DNA of 64,000 nt, taken from assembly GCF_021864535.1 (NCBI RefSeq), contig NZ_JAKJIC010000011.1, positions 112,071-176,070 of the forward strand, read 5' to 3'. The notes below the pieces were generated by a model. The model did not search any database and had not been told where the DNA came from. It was given only the letters and a program-made list of their open reading frames with translations. Positions 39,814 through 49,917 of this stretch are shown here, one piece after another; positions within the stretch are counted from its first letter, which is position 1, and each line of letters opens with the position of its first letter. The translations under genes and the position numbers were made by a program. This DNA comes from Oryzibacter oryziterrae (lineage in GTDB: Bacteria > Pseudomonadota > Alphaproteobacteria > Rhizobiales > Pleomorphomonadaceae).

Positions 39814-42800
39814 TTACTGAAGCGCGCCGACGACCTCCACCTTGCCGGCGTCGGTGCGGGCCTGCTTTTCCGGACGGTACATGTCGACAAGCGTCGCGGC
39901 CGGCAGGTTGAAGCTGCCGGGGGCGATGGCGCGGGCCATGTAAGCGAACTGGAACTGCGAGGTGTTGCCTGACAGGTCGACGGCGGCGGTGAAGCGGTCC
40001 GTGCGGTATTCCACATGGGCCGCGCTGTCGAGCGTGCTCAGCCAGTCGAGACCACTGACGTCGCCCGAACGCACCAGCGACGGATTGTCGATGGCAAAGC
40101 CAGCGGGCAGCGGATCGTCGATCATCAGGTGAGCCCAGGCGCTTTCGGTCGAGGTGACGTCGAGCACCACCACCATGCGCTGACCGAGCGGCACCGCGGC
40201 CGGGTCGATCTGGTTGCCTTCCAGGTCATAGAAGGTGCGGCTCAGGCTGTAGCCGTTGCCGCCGGCCGGATCGGGCTTGACCGGCACGCCCTGCACGGTG
40301 ATGCGGGCGTTGACGGCCGTGGAGCCGGCATTGGCCACCACCACGTCGGACGAGGCGAGCTTGCCGGCGCCGTAGCTGGCGGTGAACACGCCTTCATGCT
40401 TTTCGCCGCTGACATCGAGGACCGGCTTCAGGCCGTCCTTGAGCATGGCGTTGGCGGCCAGCAGCATCCAGGCCTGTTCCTGCGTCGAGGTGTAGCTGCT
40501 GTCCTTGTAGAGCTGGCCGACCTGCCGGCTGAGATCCTCGAAGTCGACGGACGTCAGGCGGGATTCGGAGGCCAGCGCCAGGATGGCAGCGCTGTCGCGC
40601 AGGTCGGAGCCGTAGTCGGTGCGCCAGCTGCGGGCCTTGTCCGGATGATCGGCCAGGAGGCCGAGGGCCGAACGGAACACGTTCGAAGCGCCCTGCGCGT
40701 CACCATAGAGAGCCAGAGCGGCGCCCAGCTGCGCGCGCGCCAGCGGCGTGCCGAAGCTGTCGAGCTTGGTCTCGGCGTAGTAACGCAGATCACCGATGGA
40801 CGCGCGGCCATTGCGGGCCAGCACATAGAGGCCATAGGCCACGTCCTCGCCGCCGTTGGTGAAGTCGGAGGCATAGGCGACGCGGTTCTTCAGGTTGGTC
40901 ACCGCCAGATCGAAGGCGACCGGCGGAACGTCGTAGCTCTTCTCCTTGGCGCGGGTCAGGAAGTCGGTGACGAAGGCGTCGAGCCACAGATCCTGCGACT
41001 CGCCCGGCGACCACAGGCCGAAGGAGCCGTCCGAACCCTGGTTGACCAGGACGCGTTCGATGGCGCCCTGCACGCGATCGCGCACCGGCTCTTCCGAACT
41101 GAGACCGGCGGCGAGGATGACGTCGTCCAGATAGACGAGCGGCAGCGCGCGGCTGGTGGTCTGCTCGGTGCAGCCATAGGGGTATTTGTCGAGTTCATGG
41201 ACGAGACCCGGCAAATCGATGCCCGCCACCGTGCCGACCGTCACCGTCGCATAGCCGGTGCCGGGCTGCATGTCGGCGAGGAGATCGCCGTTGAGCGTGA
41301 TCTTGCCGGAACCCGGCTTCAGCGACACGTCGGAGACGCGCACGACCGGCGGCTCGTTGTTGCGCACGCCGAGCGTCAGCGTCTTGGTGAGCACCGTGCC
41401 GTCCGGCCCGGTGAGCGAAGCGGTGATGGTCTCATCGCCGACCGCCTTGCCGGAGATCGGAATCAGCACCTCCGCCTTGCCCTTGTCGGCAAGCTCGATG
41501 GTCTTGTGGGCGAGCTTGTCGTCCACTTCCACCAGCGAACCGGCAGCGGTGACGTCCAGCTTGAAGGCGCCGCTCGGACCCTGCACATGCGTCAGGTTCA
41601 GCTGCAGGCGCGACCGGTCGCCGGGCGCGAGGAAGTTCGGCAGCGAGGCCTGGATCACCACGGGGTCGCGCACCAATACATCGCGTGAGCCGTGACCGAC
41701 GCCGGTCTTCGACCAGGCGATCGCCATCACCTTCACGGTGCCGTTGAAGTCCGGCATCTTGAAGGACGCATGCACCATGCCGTCGGCACCTGCCTTGGTG
41801 ACGCCCTGATAGAAGGCGACGAGGCGTTCGGTCGGCGGCGGTCCAAGCAGCTTGGAAATGCCACCGCCGTCACCGCCGGTGCGCACCTGACCGAGGGCAC
41901 CGATGGTGGTGTCGATCAGCTGACCATAAACGTCGCGGAACTCCATGCCGAGCTGACGCTGGGCGAAATACCAGTCCTCCGGAGCCGGAGGCGCGAACTG
42001 GGTGAGATTGAGGATGCCCACGTCGACGGCAGCCACCGTCACATAGGCGTCTTCGCCAGCGCGAACGCCGTCCACCTTCACGTCGACCTTGAGATCGTTC
42101 TGCGGCCGCATTTCCATGGGCGCGTCGATGTTGACGCCGAGCAGACGATCGCCCGGATCGACGGTGGCCCAGGTAAGGCCGATGGCCCGCGAGGGCATGC
42201 GCTTGGCCTGCATGTCGAGCGGACGCAGCAGCATGGCCGAAACGTAGGCGCCGGGGCCCCATTCAGACGTAACCGGCAGTTCGACGCTGGCGCCGCCCTC
42301 AGCCACTTCCACCGTCTTCATGGTGATCAAGCGGTCGTCGACCACCGACACCACGGCCACGCCGCCGAACTTGGACTCAAGGTGAGCCGTCAGCGTGTCG
42401 CCGATCTTGTAGCGCGGCTTGTCGAGCGAGACCTTGAGCAGGTCCGGCGTGTCCTCTGCCGTCACCGGCACATACCAGCCGGCTTCGAAGGTGGTGGAGA
42501 CAGGAACAAGCTCGTCGTCGGCATCGGCCACGTCGAGCTCATACTCACCCCACTTCACCGGAGCCTCGATCTTGGCCGGCGCGTCGGCGGTCACGTCGAC
42601 GGTACCTTCCGCAACCTTCTCCGTCGACTTGACGGCATGATAGTCCCACGAACCGTCCTGGCGGTACCACTGATAGGAGGTGGTGACGCGCGACAGGGTC
42701 CAGTTCAGCTTCTCAGCTGCAGTGGGGTTGTTGTCGCCGTCAAGCGCCATCACGTCGAAGCGGGCGTTGCCGTTCTCGTCCACCATGTTGTCGGCGAACT

Positions 42801-45318
42801 GCGGCTTGATGCCGATGCGCGTGCGCCCATCGGAGACCGGCATGGTCATCCGGCGCTCCACCGGGCGACCGTTGGTGTCGAGCACACGAATATGCACCGC
42901 CGCCTGCAGCGGGCGCGTGGTCTCCGACACATCCGGCGTCACCAGCGTCACGGTGGCGGTGCCGTCTTCGGCGGTGCCGTCGGACTGCACATTCTCGGCA
43001 ATGGGCGTGAACTCATCGTCGGCAAGGCCGAAGCGATAGCCAGGAGCCGTGGGGATGCTTTCGGCCGGGGTCACATAGACCTCGCCCTCGATGGCGAGAT
43101 TGGCCGCCGGAGAACCATAGAGCCAGTCGGCCTTCAGGGTCGCGTCAACAGACTCGCCCGAATGCAGCACCTTGGCATCCGTCTTGACCGTGAAGTCGAT
43201 GCGTTCGGGCTGGAAGTCCTCGACACGCCAGGACGTCTCGGCAATCGACTCGCCCTTGGGGTCGGTATAGGCGGCGACGCGCCAGGTGCCGCGCTGGGCC
43301 TCACCAGGCAGATCGAAGGACAGCGACCGGCCGCCGGCGCCCTGATCGTCGACCACGCGGCGCAGGAACTCGTTGCCGTCGGGACGGCTGACCACCAGCG
43401 TCAGCGGCACCTGATCGGTGGCCGCAGCTGCCGCGTCACGCGCCAGTGCCGTGAGGTTCACCGTCTCGCCGGGGCGATAGACGCCGCGTTCGGAGGTGAC
43501 GAACACGTCCACCGGCTTGGGAGGCGCCCTGCCCTCCACGCCGCGGTCGGAGAGATCGAAGGCGGCCTTGTTGAGGTCGATGAAGGCGAAGTCTTCGTCC
43601 TTGCCCATGGCAAGCAGCACGGCGGGAGCCTCGCCACCGGTCCCCTTGATCAGGCCGGCGTCGAAATGGGCATAGCCGTTGTCGTCTGTGGTGGCCTTGC
43701 CAAGGATGTCATTGTTGGTGGCCAGCAGCGTCAGCTCGACACCGGAGATGGCCTTGGCGGTCGACAGCGAACGGATGACGGCATGCAGGCCATCGTTGCC
43801 GCTCATGGTGGACAGGCCGTAGTCCGACACCACGAACCACTGGGTGGCACCGACGTCATACTCGTCCTTGCTGGCCGCATCGCGCGCGGTCAGCGCATAG
43901 ACACCGGGCTCCAGCTTCTTGACCAGCTCACCCACGGGAATGGCGGTGACCACTTCCTTGTTGGTGTCGCGCTTGACCGAAACCGTCCCCTTCCAGATCT
44001 CCTTGCCTTGCTTGGAGGTGATCTCGTCAACGTCCCATGAGCCGAGCTGGCTCAGAAAACGCTCCTCGCCGATGAGGTTGACCAGATTGCGGTCGCCAAC
44101 CTTCAGAACCTGGGCGTCCAGCGTATCAACGTTGACGGAGGCAATGGGAATGGTTGCGTCCGGCCCCTTGGGCAGCACGTAGCCCTTGCCCATGAAGTGC
44201 ATGGACGCATCACGATCGCGGACATAGATGTCGAGCTCGACGGTCTTGAGCAGGCTCTCTTCCGTGTCGAGCGCCGGCAGGCCCTGGCGAACCGTCACAT
44301 GGTAGCGATTGCCGAACTGCACGCCGACGGCGCATAGCTGGTCGGCCGAGGCTTCGATATCCAACTGGTCCCCGCCTTCCACCGACATGTAGCTGGTGAT
44401 GTTGGGATCGGAGGAGTTGATCGACTGGGAGAACTGTACGCAGATGCGCGGCGTCGCCGACTCCGTGTCGACCGAATTGTCGGTGACGCGGAAGCCGTGT
44501 TCGGCCACCCATTTCTCATAGGCTTTGCGCCAGGCGTCATCGTCCTGCAGCGACAAGCGGTAGCGGGTGGTCTTGATGGCGAAATCCCACAGCTCGCGCG
44601 TCACGAAGCTGTTGGCGAGGGAGTTGAGTGCTTCAACCTGCGCATCGACCGTGGTGGCGCGGGTATAGGCGTTGATGGCCGCACCGGTGGATTCGGTGAC
44701 CATCTTGTCGCGGACATTATAGTCGTTGGACTGAACGAGAATGGCCTGATCGGAGAACTTGGACCAGAGCGAGCCGTTCTCCGGATCGAGAGCCAGCGCC
44801 TTGCGCAGCGCATTGGCAGCGTCCAGGTTGTTGCCGGCGTCTATGGCCTTGTCGGCAGCGGCATTGAGCTTGTCGAGCTTTTCCTTGACGGCCTGACTGG
44901 TCACGTCACCGAAGAGCTGGCGGGCGGCGTCGATGTAATCCTGCGGCACGAACTCGATTTCGGAGAGGCGGGTATCCTCCACATTGACATCGGGCTCGTC
45001 GGTTTCAACGATCTTGCCAGAGGTAGCACCGGCGAACTTGCGCAGATCACCGATCTCGGACTTCTTGAAGCACCAGCGCGCCTTGCTGTTGTAGGTGAAG
45101 CCGACGCACTCCTTGTCGTCGACGCACGCCTTTTGGCAATCCTCAAGGCTGACGTCCTTCACGGTGCCGAGATCGCGGCCGAAATAGTCGGCACCCTCGG
45201 TGATCACCGCCTTGCGCTGCCCCGCCTCCACGCTCGCCACACCACCAAAGGCAGCAAAGGCAAGCGAAGACAGCAGCACGACGCGCGCGAGACGCCCGGT
45301 CCACTTCAAATTCAACAT
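39814..45318 (-). CDS. Bacterial alpha-2-macroglobulin family protein with PAN domain
   Basis: An 1834-residue exported protein. ATG 45318 gives a signal peptide (LARVVLLSSLAFAAFGGVAS) after a GGGAG site. Residues about 43-100 form a PAN/Apple-like domain with four Cys (SLEDCQKACVDDKECVGF, WCFKKSEI). Then come the macroglobulin MG domains (FVTSERGVYRPGETVNL is a hallmark), the bait-type region, and the thioester segment YPYGCTEQTTSRALPL with an intact CxEQ. Such proteins trap proteases in the periplasm. The partner pbpC often found next to them is not here; two ABC permease genes follow instead. Confidence 0.92.
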   Translation of the reverse strand: MLNLKWTGRLARVVLLSSLAFAAFGGVASVEAGQRKAVITEGADYFGRDLGTVKDVSLEDCQKACVDDKECVGFTYNSKARWCFKKSEIGDLRKFAGATSGKIVETDEPDVNVEDTRLSEIEFVPQDYIDAARQLFGDVTSQAVKEKLDKLNAAADKAIDAGNNLDAANALRKALALDPENGSLWSKFSDQAILVQSNDYNVRDKMVTESTGAAINAYTRATTVDAQVEALNSLANSFVTRELWDFAIKTTRYRLSLQDDDAWRKAYEKWVAEHGFRVTDNSVDTESATPRICVQFSQSINSSDPNITSYMSVEGGDQLDIEASADQLCAVGVQFGNRYHVTVRQGLPALDTEESLLKTVELDIYVRDRDASMHFMGKGYVLPKGPDATIPIASVNVDTLDAQVLKVGDRNLVNLIGEERFLSQLGSWDVDEITSKQGKEIWKGTVSVKRDTNKEVVTAIPVGELVKKLEPGVYALTARDAASKDEYDVGATQWFVVSDYGLSTMSGNDGLHAVIRSLSTAKAISGVELTLLATNNDILGKATTDDNGYAHFDAGLIKGTGGEAPAVLLAMGKDEDFAFIDLNKAAFDLSDRGVEGRAPPKPVDVFVTSERGVYRPGETVNLTALARDAAAAATDQVPLTLVVSRPDGNEFLRRVVDDQGAGGRSLSFDLPGEAQRGTWRVAAYTDPKGESIAETSWRVEDFQPERIDFTVKTDAKVLHSGESVDATLKADWLYGSPAANLAIEGEVYVTPAESIPTAPGYRFGLADDEFTPIAENVQSDGTAEDGTATVTLVTPDVSETTRPLQAAVHIRVLDTNGRPVERRMTMPVSDGRTRIGIKPQFADNMVDENGNARFDVMALDGDNNPTAAEKLNWTLSRVTTSYQWYRQDGSWDYHAVKSTEKVAEGTVDVTADAPAKIEAPVKWGEYELDVADADDELVPVSTTFEAGWYVPVTAEDTPDLLKVSLDKPRYKIGDTLTAHLESKFGGVAVVSVVDDRLITMKTVEVAEGGASVELPVTSEWGPGAYVSAMLLRPLDMQAKRMPSRAIGLTWATVDPGDRLLGVNIDAPMEMRPQNDLKVDVKVDGVRAGEDAYVTVAAVDVGILNLTQFAPPAPEDWYFAQRQLGMEFRDVYGQLIDTTIGALGQVRTGGDGGGISKLLGPPPTERLVAFYQGVTKAGADGMVHASFKMPDFNGTVKVMAIAWSKTGVGHGSRDVLVRDPVVIQASLPNFLAPGDRSRLQLNLTHVQGPSGAFKLDVTAAGSLVEVDDKLAHKTIELADKGKAEVLIPISGKAVGDETITASLTGPDGTVLTKTLTLGVRNNEPPVVRVSDVSLKPGSGKITLNGDLLADMQPGTGYATVTVGTVAGIDLPGLVHELDKYPYGCTEQTTSRALPLVYLDDVILAAGLSSEEPVRDRVQGAIERVLVNQGSDGSFGLWSPGESQDLWLDAFVTDFLTRAKEKSYDVPPVAFDLAVTNLKNRVAYASDFTNGGEDVAYGLYVLARNGRASIGDLRYYAETKLDSFGTPLARAQLGAALALYGDAQGASNVFRSALGLLADHPDKARSWRTDYGSDLRDSAAILALASESRLTSVDFEDLSRQVGQLYKDSSYTSTQEQAWMLLAANAMLKDGLKPVLDVSGEKHEGVFTASYGAGKLASSDVVVANAGSTAVNARITVQGVPVKPDPAGGNGYSLSRTFYDLEGNQIDPAAVPLGQRMVVVLDVTSTESAWAHLMIDDPLPAGFAIDNPSLVRSGDVSGLDWLSTLDSAAHVEYRTDRFTAAVDLSGNTSQFQFAYMARAIAPGSFNLPAATLVDMYRPEKQARTDAGKVEVVGALQ

Positions 45319-45530
45319 TGTGAAAGCTCCCGCCAACATGGACTTCCGGCGGTTCCATCCCCCGGGACGCGCGGAATCCAGACAAACCAAAAAAACAAAT
45401 CAGCAAACGATTGGTCGCGAGCTTATCGGCAAAGCCGGGGAGCCGCAACCCGAATGAAAATCGCTGCAAACAAGGTATCACCGCGATCATGGCAATTCGA
45501 GGACGTGGTTCAACGCGTCCCAAAACGCGG

Positions 45531-47372
45531 TCAAAGTCCCCGCCCCACGGGGGCAGCATCCACCACGCGCAGCTGCACCCTCGGCTCACCCTGCCAGTGA
45601 TCCAGTCCGAGATGGCCGGCTATATGGACCGGGGCACCACGCGACTTCATCAGGAAATCGCCGAGCGGCTGGTCGGCAGCGCGGAAGGCCATGGCCTTGA
45701 GTTTGCCGCCGTTGGCAGAGGCGATGGTGAGACGCAGATGGTTCTGCCCGACCACATCAGCGTAGATCACCTTGTGCGCCGGGAAGACGAACAACGGCTC
45801 GGGCTGGGCCGAACCGAAGGGGCCGACGCGCTCCATGGTCTCGATCAGCTGCACCGTTGCACCGTCGGCGGTCAGGGCGCCGTCCACTTCCAGGGCTTCG
45901 GCGGCGCGGGCGGCGGCGACACCGCTTTCCACCTGCGTTTCAGCATAGGCGCGGAACTCGGCGATGCGGCCAGTTTCGATGGTGAGGCCAGCCGCCATGC
46001 TGTGACCGCCACCCTTGACCAGCAGCCCCATGTCGACGGCCGCGCGGACGACCGATCCCAGGTCGACGCCCGGGATGGAGCGACCGGAGCCAGCGCCCTT
46101 GCCGTCTTCGCCAATTGCAATGGCAAAGGCGGGGCAGCGATAGCGTTCCTTGAGGCGCGCCGACACCAGGCCGACAATACCGGGATGCCAGTCGCTGGAC
46201 GCCGCCACAATGATCGATGGTGCCCGCCCGCCGATTTCAACGGCCACCATGGCTTCCGCCTGGTCGAGCGCTTCGGCCTCCAGCACCTGGCGTTCGCGGT
46301 TGAGGCGATCAAGTTCGACAGCGATGCGCCCGGCTTCGACGGGATCGTCCATCGCCAGCAGCCTGGCGCCCAGGGCCGAGTCGCCGATGCGGCCCCCGGC
46401 ATTGATCCGCGGCCCCAGCATGAAACCGAGGTGATAGGGGGTCGGCGGGCCACTGAGCTTCACCACGTCGGCCAAAGCCGCAAGCCCTCGATTGGTGCGC
46501 GCCTTCATGACGTGCAGTCCGCGCGTCACGAAAGCCCGGTTGAGAGCGATGAGCGGGACGACGTCGCACACCGTACCCAACGCCACGAGGTCGAGCAGCG
46601 CGAGGAGATCGGGCTCTGTTACATGTGCGAACAAACCGCGACGTCTGAGCTCGCGATTGAGCGCCACGAGCGACATAAACGTGACACCCACGGCAGCGAT
46701 GTAACCCAGGCCCGAGAGATCGTCCTGGCGGTTGGGATTGACCAGAGACACAGTCGGTGGCAGCTCGACACCTGCCTGATGGTGGTCGAGCGTGACGACG
46801 TCGAGACCCAAACGGCGAGCTTCTTCAAAGGCTTCGAAACTCGACGTGCCGCAGTCGAGCGTCACCAGCAGCGTGGCTCCCGCTGCGGCCAGCTCCCCAA
46901 CGGCGCGCGGGTTCGGCCCGTAACCGTCGGCCAGACGGTCGGGGATGTAGACATTCGGCTTCAGCCCCAAGGCCTTGAGATATCTTGTGAAAATCGCAAC
47001 CGACGTGGCGCCGTCAACGTCATAGTCCCCAAAGACGGCGATCTGTTCTCCCCGCTTCACCGCATCGGCAATCCTGCCGGCCGCCGCCTCCATCCCCGTC
47101 AGCACAAAAGGGTCTGGCATCAAGGACTTAAGTGACGGATTGAGGTAGGCTTCCGCTTCTTCGGCCGCCACATCCCGCGCCGCCAGAAGGCGGGCGACAA
47201 TGTCGGGAAGCCCGGTTTTCTGGGCAATCTGCCGGGCCAATGCCGCCCGCCGCTCACCGAGGCGATCGCGCCAGGGGCGGCCGAGCGCGGACTTGTCCAC
47301 ACCCAGAACGGATCTGACGGGATCTGGGGCGATAGCGTTGGGCTGCATGATGCCTCTGGCGGTAACTGACAC
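45531..47372 (-). CDS. recJ: Single-stranded-DNA-specific exonuclease RecJ
   Basis: A 613-residue RecJ. The DHH phosphoesterase motifs are visible: IAVFGDYDVDGATSVAIF, LVTLDCGTSSFEAF and LDVVTLDHHQAG; the DHHA1 domain has VKGGGHSMAAGLTIE. It degrades single-stranded DNA 5' to 3' in recombination and mismatch repair. ATG 47372 or the later ATG 47348 could be the start. It lies upstream of the macroglobulin gene with a 212-base gap. Confidence 0.96.
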   Translation of the reverse strand: MSVTARGIMQPNAIAPDPVRSVLGVDKSALGRPWRDRLGERRAALARQIAQKTGLPDIVARLLAARDVAAEEAEAYLNPSLKSLMPDPFVLTGMEAAAGRIADAVKRGEQIAVFGDYDVDGATSVAIFTRYLKALGLKPNVYIPDRLADGYGPNPRAVGELAAAGATLLVTLDCGTSSFEAFEEARRLGLDVVTLDHHQAGVELPPTVSLVNPNRQDDLSGLGYIAAVGVTFMSLVALNRELRRRGLFAHVTEPDLLALLDLVALGTVCDVVPLIALNRAFVTRGLHVMKARTNRGLAALADVVKLSGPPTPYHLGFMLGPRINAGGRIGDSALGARLLAMDDPVEAGRIAVELDRLNRERQVLEAEALDQAEAMVAVEIGGRAPSIIVAASSDWHPGIVGLVSARLKERYRCPAFAIAIGEDGKGAGSGRSIPGVDLGSVVRAAVDMGLLVKGGGHSMAAGLTIETGRIAEFRAYAETQVESGVAAARAAEALEVDGALTADGATVQLIETMERVGPFGSAQPEPLFVFPAHKVIYADVVGQNHLRLTIASANGGKLKAMAFRAADQPLGDFLMKSRGAPVHIAGHLGLDHWQGEPRVQLRVVDAAPVGRGL

Positions 47373-47520
47373 TGACCGTCCATATCCCAGCCGCGCGAAT
47401 CCGGCAAATGCGCCGGCACATTACCCCTTCGTATTGTGGAGTGGAGGCGGTTTATCCGGCTCAGCTTTGCGTGTACCCGCTCCCTGCCCTTCCGCTTTCC
47501 GGGTGCAGGCATTGATAATT

Positions 47521-47549
47521 CTGTCATGTTTCCTTTGCGCAAGTGTCAT
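47521..47549 (+). promoter_or_regulatory. Pho-box-like direct repeats upstream of ugpB
   Basis: Three 7-base units at an 11-base period: CTGTCAT (47521), CCTTTGC (47532, weak) and GTGTCAT (47543). A PhoB box consists of CTGTCAT-like 7-mers separated by 4 bases, and ugp operons are classic PhoB targets. It ends 52 bases before the ugpB start. Binding by PhoB is inference. Confidence 0.6.
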
Positions 47550-47601
47550 GCAGCGCCACTATCCCTGCCCCATCGTTTTCTCTGACCCTGGGATAGCCCG
47601 T

Positions 47602-48909
47602 ATGATCAAGCGCTTGGTTTCCTTCAGCATTTCGCTCGCTCTTCTGTCCAACACGGCTCTTGCCGCCACCGAGATCACCTGGTGGCACGGCATGGGCGGC
47701 AAGCTCGGCGACGTCGTCAACGAAATCGCCAACCGCTACAACGCCTCGCAGGCCGACTGCCACCTGACTCCGGCTTTCAAGGGCACCTATGAAGAGACGC
47801 TGACGGCCGGCATCGCCGCCTTCCGCGCCGGCGAACAACCGAACATCCTGCAGGTGTTCGACGCCGGTTCGGCCACGATCATCAACGCCAAGGGTGCCGT
47901 CATCCCGGCGCAGGACCTGCTGGAGCAGGAAGGCGTGAAGCTCAATCCGGACGACTATATCGACGGCGTGCGCAACTTCTACGCCGACGCCTCGGGCAAG
48001 TTCATCGGCATGCCCTTCAACTCGTCGTCGCCGATCATGTATTTCAACAAGGAAGCCCTGGCCAAGGCTGGCGTCGAGCCGCCGAAGACCTGGGAAGAGT
48101 TTGAAGCGATTGCGCCGAAGCTCAAGGACGCCGGCTATGTGCCGCTGGTGCAGTCGCACATGCCCTGGATCTTCGTCGAGAACTTCTTCTCGCGCAACAA
48201 CGTCCAGTTTGCCAGCAATGACAATGGCTACAAGGGTGCCGAGGGTACCAAGATCCTGATCAACACGCCCGAGATCAAGATGCACTGGACCCATGTGAAG
48301 GACTGGAAGGACAAGGGCTGGTTCGGCTTCTACGGCGTGCCCGGCCCGGACAACCAGAAGCCCTTCGAAGAAGGCAAGGTCGCCCTGTTCCTCGCCTCGT
48401 CGGGCGCCTTTGGCGGTCTCGCCAAGACGGCCAGCATGCCCTTCGGCTCGACCTTCCTGCCCTATTGGGGTTCGATCAAGGGCGCCGGCGTCCACAGCTT
48501 CATCGGTGGCGCTGCCCTGTTTGCCATGTCGGGCAAGGCGGCTGCCGAGAACGCCTGCACCGCCAAGTTCTTCTCCTTCCTGACCTCGCCGGAAATCCAG
48601 TATTACTGGCACAAGGAAACCGGCTACGTTCCGGTGACCAAGGCGGCCTATGAGCTGGCCAAGGCCGACGGCTACTATGCCAAGACCCCCGACGCCGAGA
48701 CCGGCATCAAGCAGCTGTCGCTGCCGGGTGCCGAGTGGGACAAGGGCTATCGCATGGGCTTCTACGTCCAGATCCGCGACGTGATGAACCGCGAGTTCGT
48801 CAAGCTGCTCAACGGCGACGAGAGCGTCGACGCTGCCTTTGCGACCATCGAGACGGACTCCAACGCCCTGCTCGAGAAGTTCGCCAAGACCACCGCTGCC
48901 AGCAACTGA
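47602..48909 (+). CDS. ugpB: sn-Glycerol-3-phosphate ABC transporter substrate-binding protein
   Basis: A 435-residue periplasmic binding protein of the UgpB type. ATG 47602 starts a signal peptide (MIKRLVSFSISLALLSNTALA, cut before ATEITWW). Conserved stretches: WWHGMGGKLGDVVNEIANRY, FKGTYEETLTAGIAAFRAG and GMPFNSSSPIMYFNKEAL. It binds glycerol-3-phosphate or glycerophosphodiesters for import as carbon or phosphate source. First of four genes ugpB-ugpA-ugpE-ugpC; a Pho-box-like repeat lies upstream and a hairpin after the stop. Confidence 0.95.
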   Translation: MIKRLVSFSISLALLSNTALAATEITWWHGMGGKLGDVVNEIANRYNASQADCHLTPAFKGTYEETLTAGIAAFRAGEQPNILQVFDAGSATIINAKGAVIPAQDLLEQEGVKLNPDDYIDGVRNFYADASGKFIGMPFNSSSPIMYFNKEALAKAGVEPPKTWEEFEAIAPKLKDAGYVPLVQSHMPWIFVENFFSRNNVQFASNDNGYKGAEGTKILINTPEIKMHWTHVKDWKDKGWFGFYGVPGPDNQKPFEEGKVALFLASSGAFGGLAKTASMPFGSTFLPYWGSIKGAGVHSFIGGAALFAMSGKAAAENACTAKFFSFLTSPEIQYYWHKETGYVPVTKAAYELAKADGYYAKTPDAETGIKQLSLPGAEWDKGYRMGFYVQIRDVMNREFVKLLNGDESVDAAFATIETDSNALLEKFAKTTAASN

Positions 48910-48961
48910 GGCCGATAGGTTCGGGGTCGTCAAAGGCCCCGACCGCTTCAGCAAAAGCAAC

Positions 48962-48990
48962 AAGGCGCAAGGTTCCCCCTTGCGCCTTTT
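48962..48990 (+). terminator. Hairpin between ugpB and ugpA
   Basis: AAGGCGCAAGG (48962-48972), a five-base loop, then CCTTGCGCC with TTTT (48978-48990). It has terminator form but lies inside the ugp operon, so it probably lowers transcription of the permease genes or protects the ugpB mRNA end, giving more binding protein than membrane subunits. Confidence 0.75.
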
Positions 48991-49023
48991 CCTGCATCAA
49001 GACCTCAGCGGGCGTCATCCTCA

Positions 49024-49905
49024 ATGAAACGCGTGCAATTCCAATCCCGATGGGTACCCTATGTGCTGCTGCTGCCGCAGCTCACCATTGTGTGCCTGTT
49101 CTTCCTCTGGCCTGCCGGCGAGGCAATCCGGTCCTCCTTCTACCTTGAGGATCCCTTTGGCTTTGGCTCCACTTTCGTGGGCCTGGACAATTTCAAGACG
49201 ATCCTGAGCGATCCGGAGTATTTCAAGGCCGCGGCCTTCACCGCTGTCTTCACCTTCCTGGTGGCCTTCTTCGCGCTCAGCCTGTCGCTGCTCCTGGCGG
49301 TCAAGGCGGACAAGGTGGTCAAGGGTGCGACCGTCTACAAGACGCTGATCATCTGGGTCTACGCCGTCGCACCGCCGGTTACCGGTCTGATCGGTGCCAT
49401 GCTGTTCGACGTGAACATCGGCCCCTTCACCCATCTCGCCCATGACTTCGGCTGGGACATGCGGGTTGGCGTCAACTATTACGACACGGCCTTCGCCATG
49501 GTGGTTGCGGCGGTCTGGAACCAGATCCCGATCAACTTCATCTATTTCCTGTCGGGATTGCAGAGCATTCCCAAGGCGGTTCAGGAAGCAGCCAGCATCG
49601 ACTGCCGCTCGTCCTTCAAGCGCTTCTGGACGGTGACCTTCCCCCTGCTCGCCCCGACCGGCTTCTTCATGCTGGTGATCAACATCACCTATGCCATGTT
49701 CGACACCTTCGGCCTTGTGGACGTGATGACCAAAAACGAGCCGGCCAACAACCCGGTGACGCTGGTCTACAAGGTCTATGCCGACGGCTTCCGCGGCAAC
49801 GATCTTGGCGGTTCCTCGGCCCAGTCGGTCGTTCTGATGATCGTCGTCTTCGCTCTCACCATCGTGCAGTTCCGCTTTGTCGAGCGGCGCGTCCACTACA
49901 ACTGA
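49024..49905 (+). CDS. ugpA: Glycerol-3-phosphate ABC transporter permease UgpA
   Basis: A 293-residue inner-membrane permease with six helices: VPYVLLLPQLTIVCLFFLWP starts the first, and the EAA loop is VQEAASIDCRSSFKRFWTVT. The Ugp-type stretch NPVTLVYKVYADGFRGNDLG supports UgpA. It is third-from-last in the ugp operon and begins 114 bases after ugpB. Confidence 0.95.
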   Translation: MKRVQFQSRWVPYVLLLPQLTIVCLFFLWPAGEAIRSSFYLEDPFGFGSTFVGLDNFKTILSDPEYFKAAAFTAVFTFLVAFFALSLSLLLAVKADKVVKGATVYKTLIIWVYAVAPPVTGLIGAMLFDVNIGPFTHLAHDFGWDMRVGVNYYDTAFAMVVAAVWNQIPINFIYFLSGLQSIPKAVQEAASIDCRSSFKRFWTVTFPLLAPTGFFMLVINITYAMFDTFGLVDVMTKNEPANNPVTLVYKVYADGFRGNDLGGSSAQSVVLMIVVFALTIVQFRFVERRVHYN

Positions 49906-49917
49906 CGGAGAGCCAAG

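Noticed and set aside
40015..44040. Large plus-strand open frames (557 and 782 codons) opposite the macroglobulin gene
   Set aside because: They are antisense to a clearly coding gene with family domains, have no motifs or ribosome sites, and show His/Arg/Gly-rich shadow composition usual in high-GC DNA.
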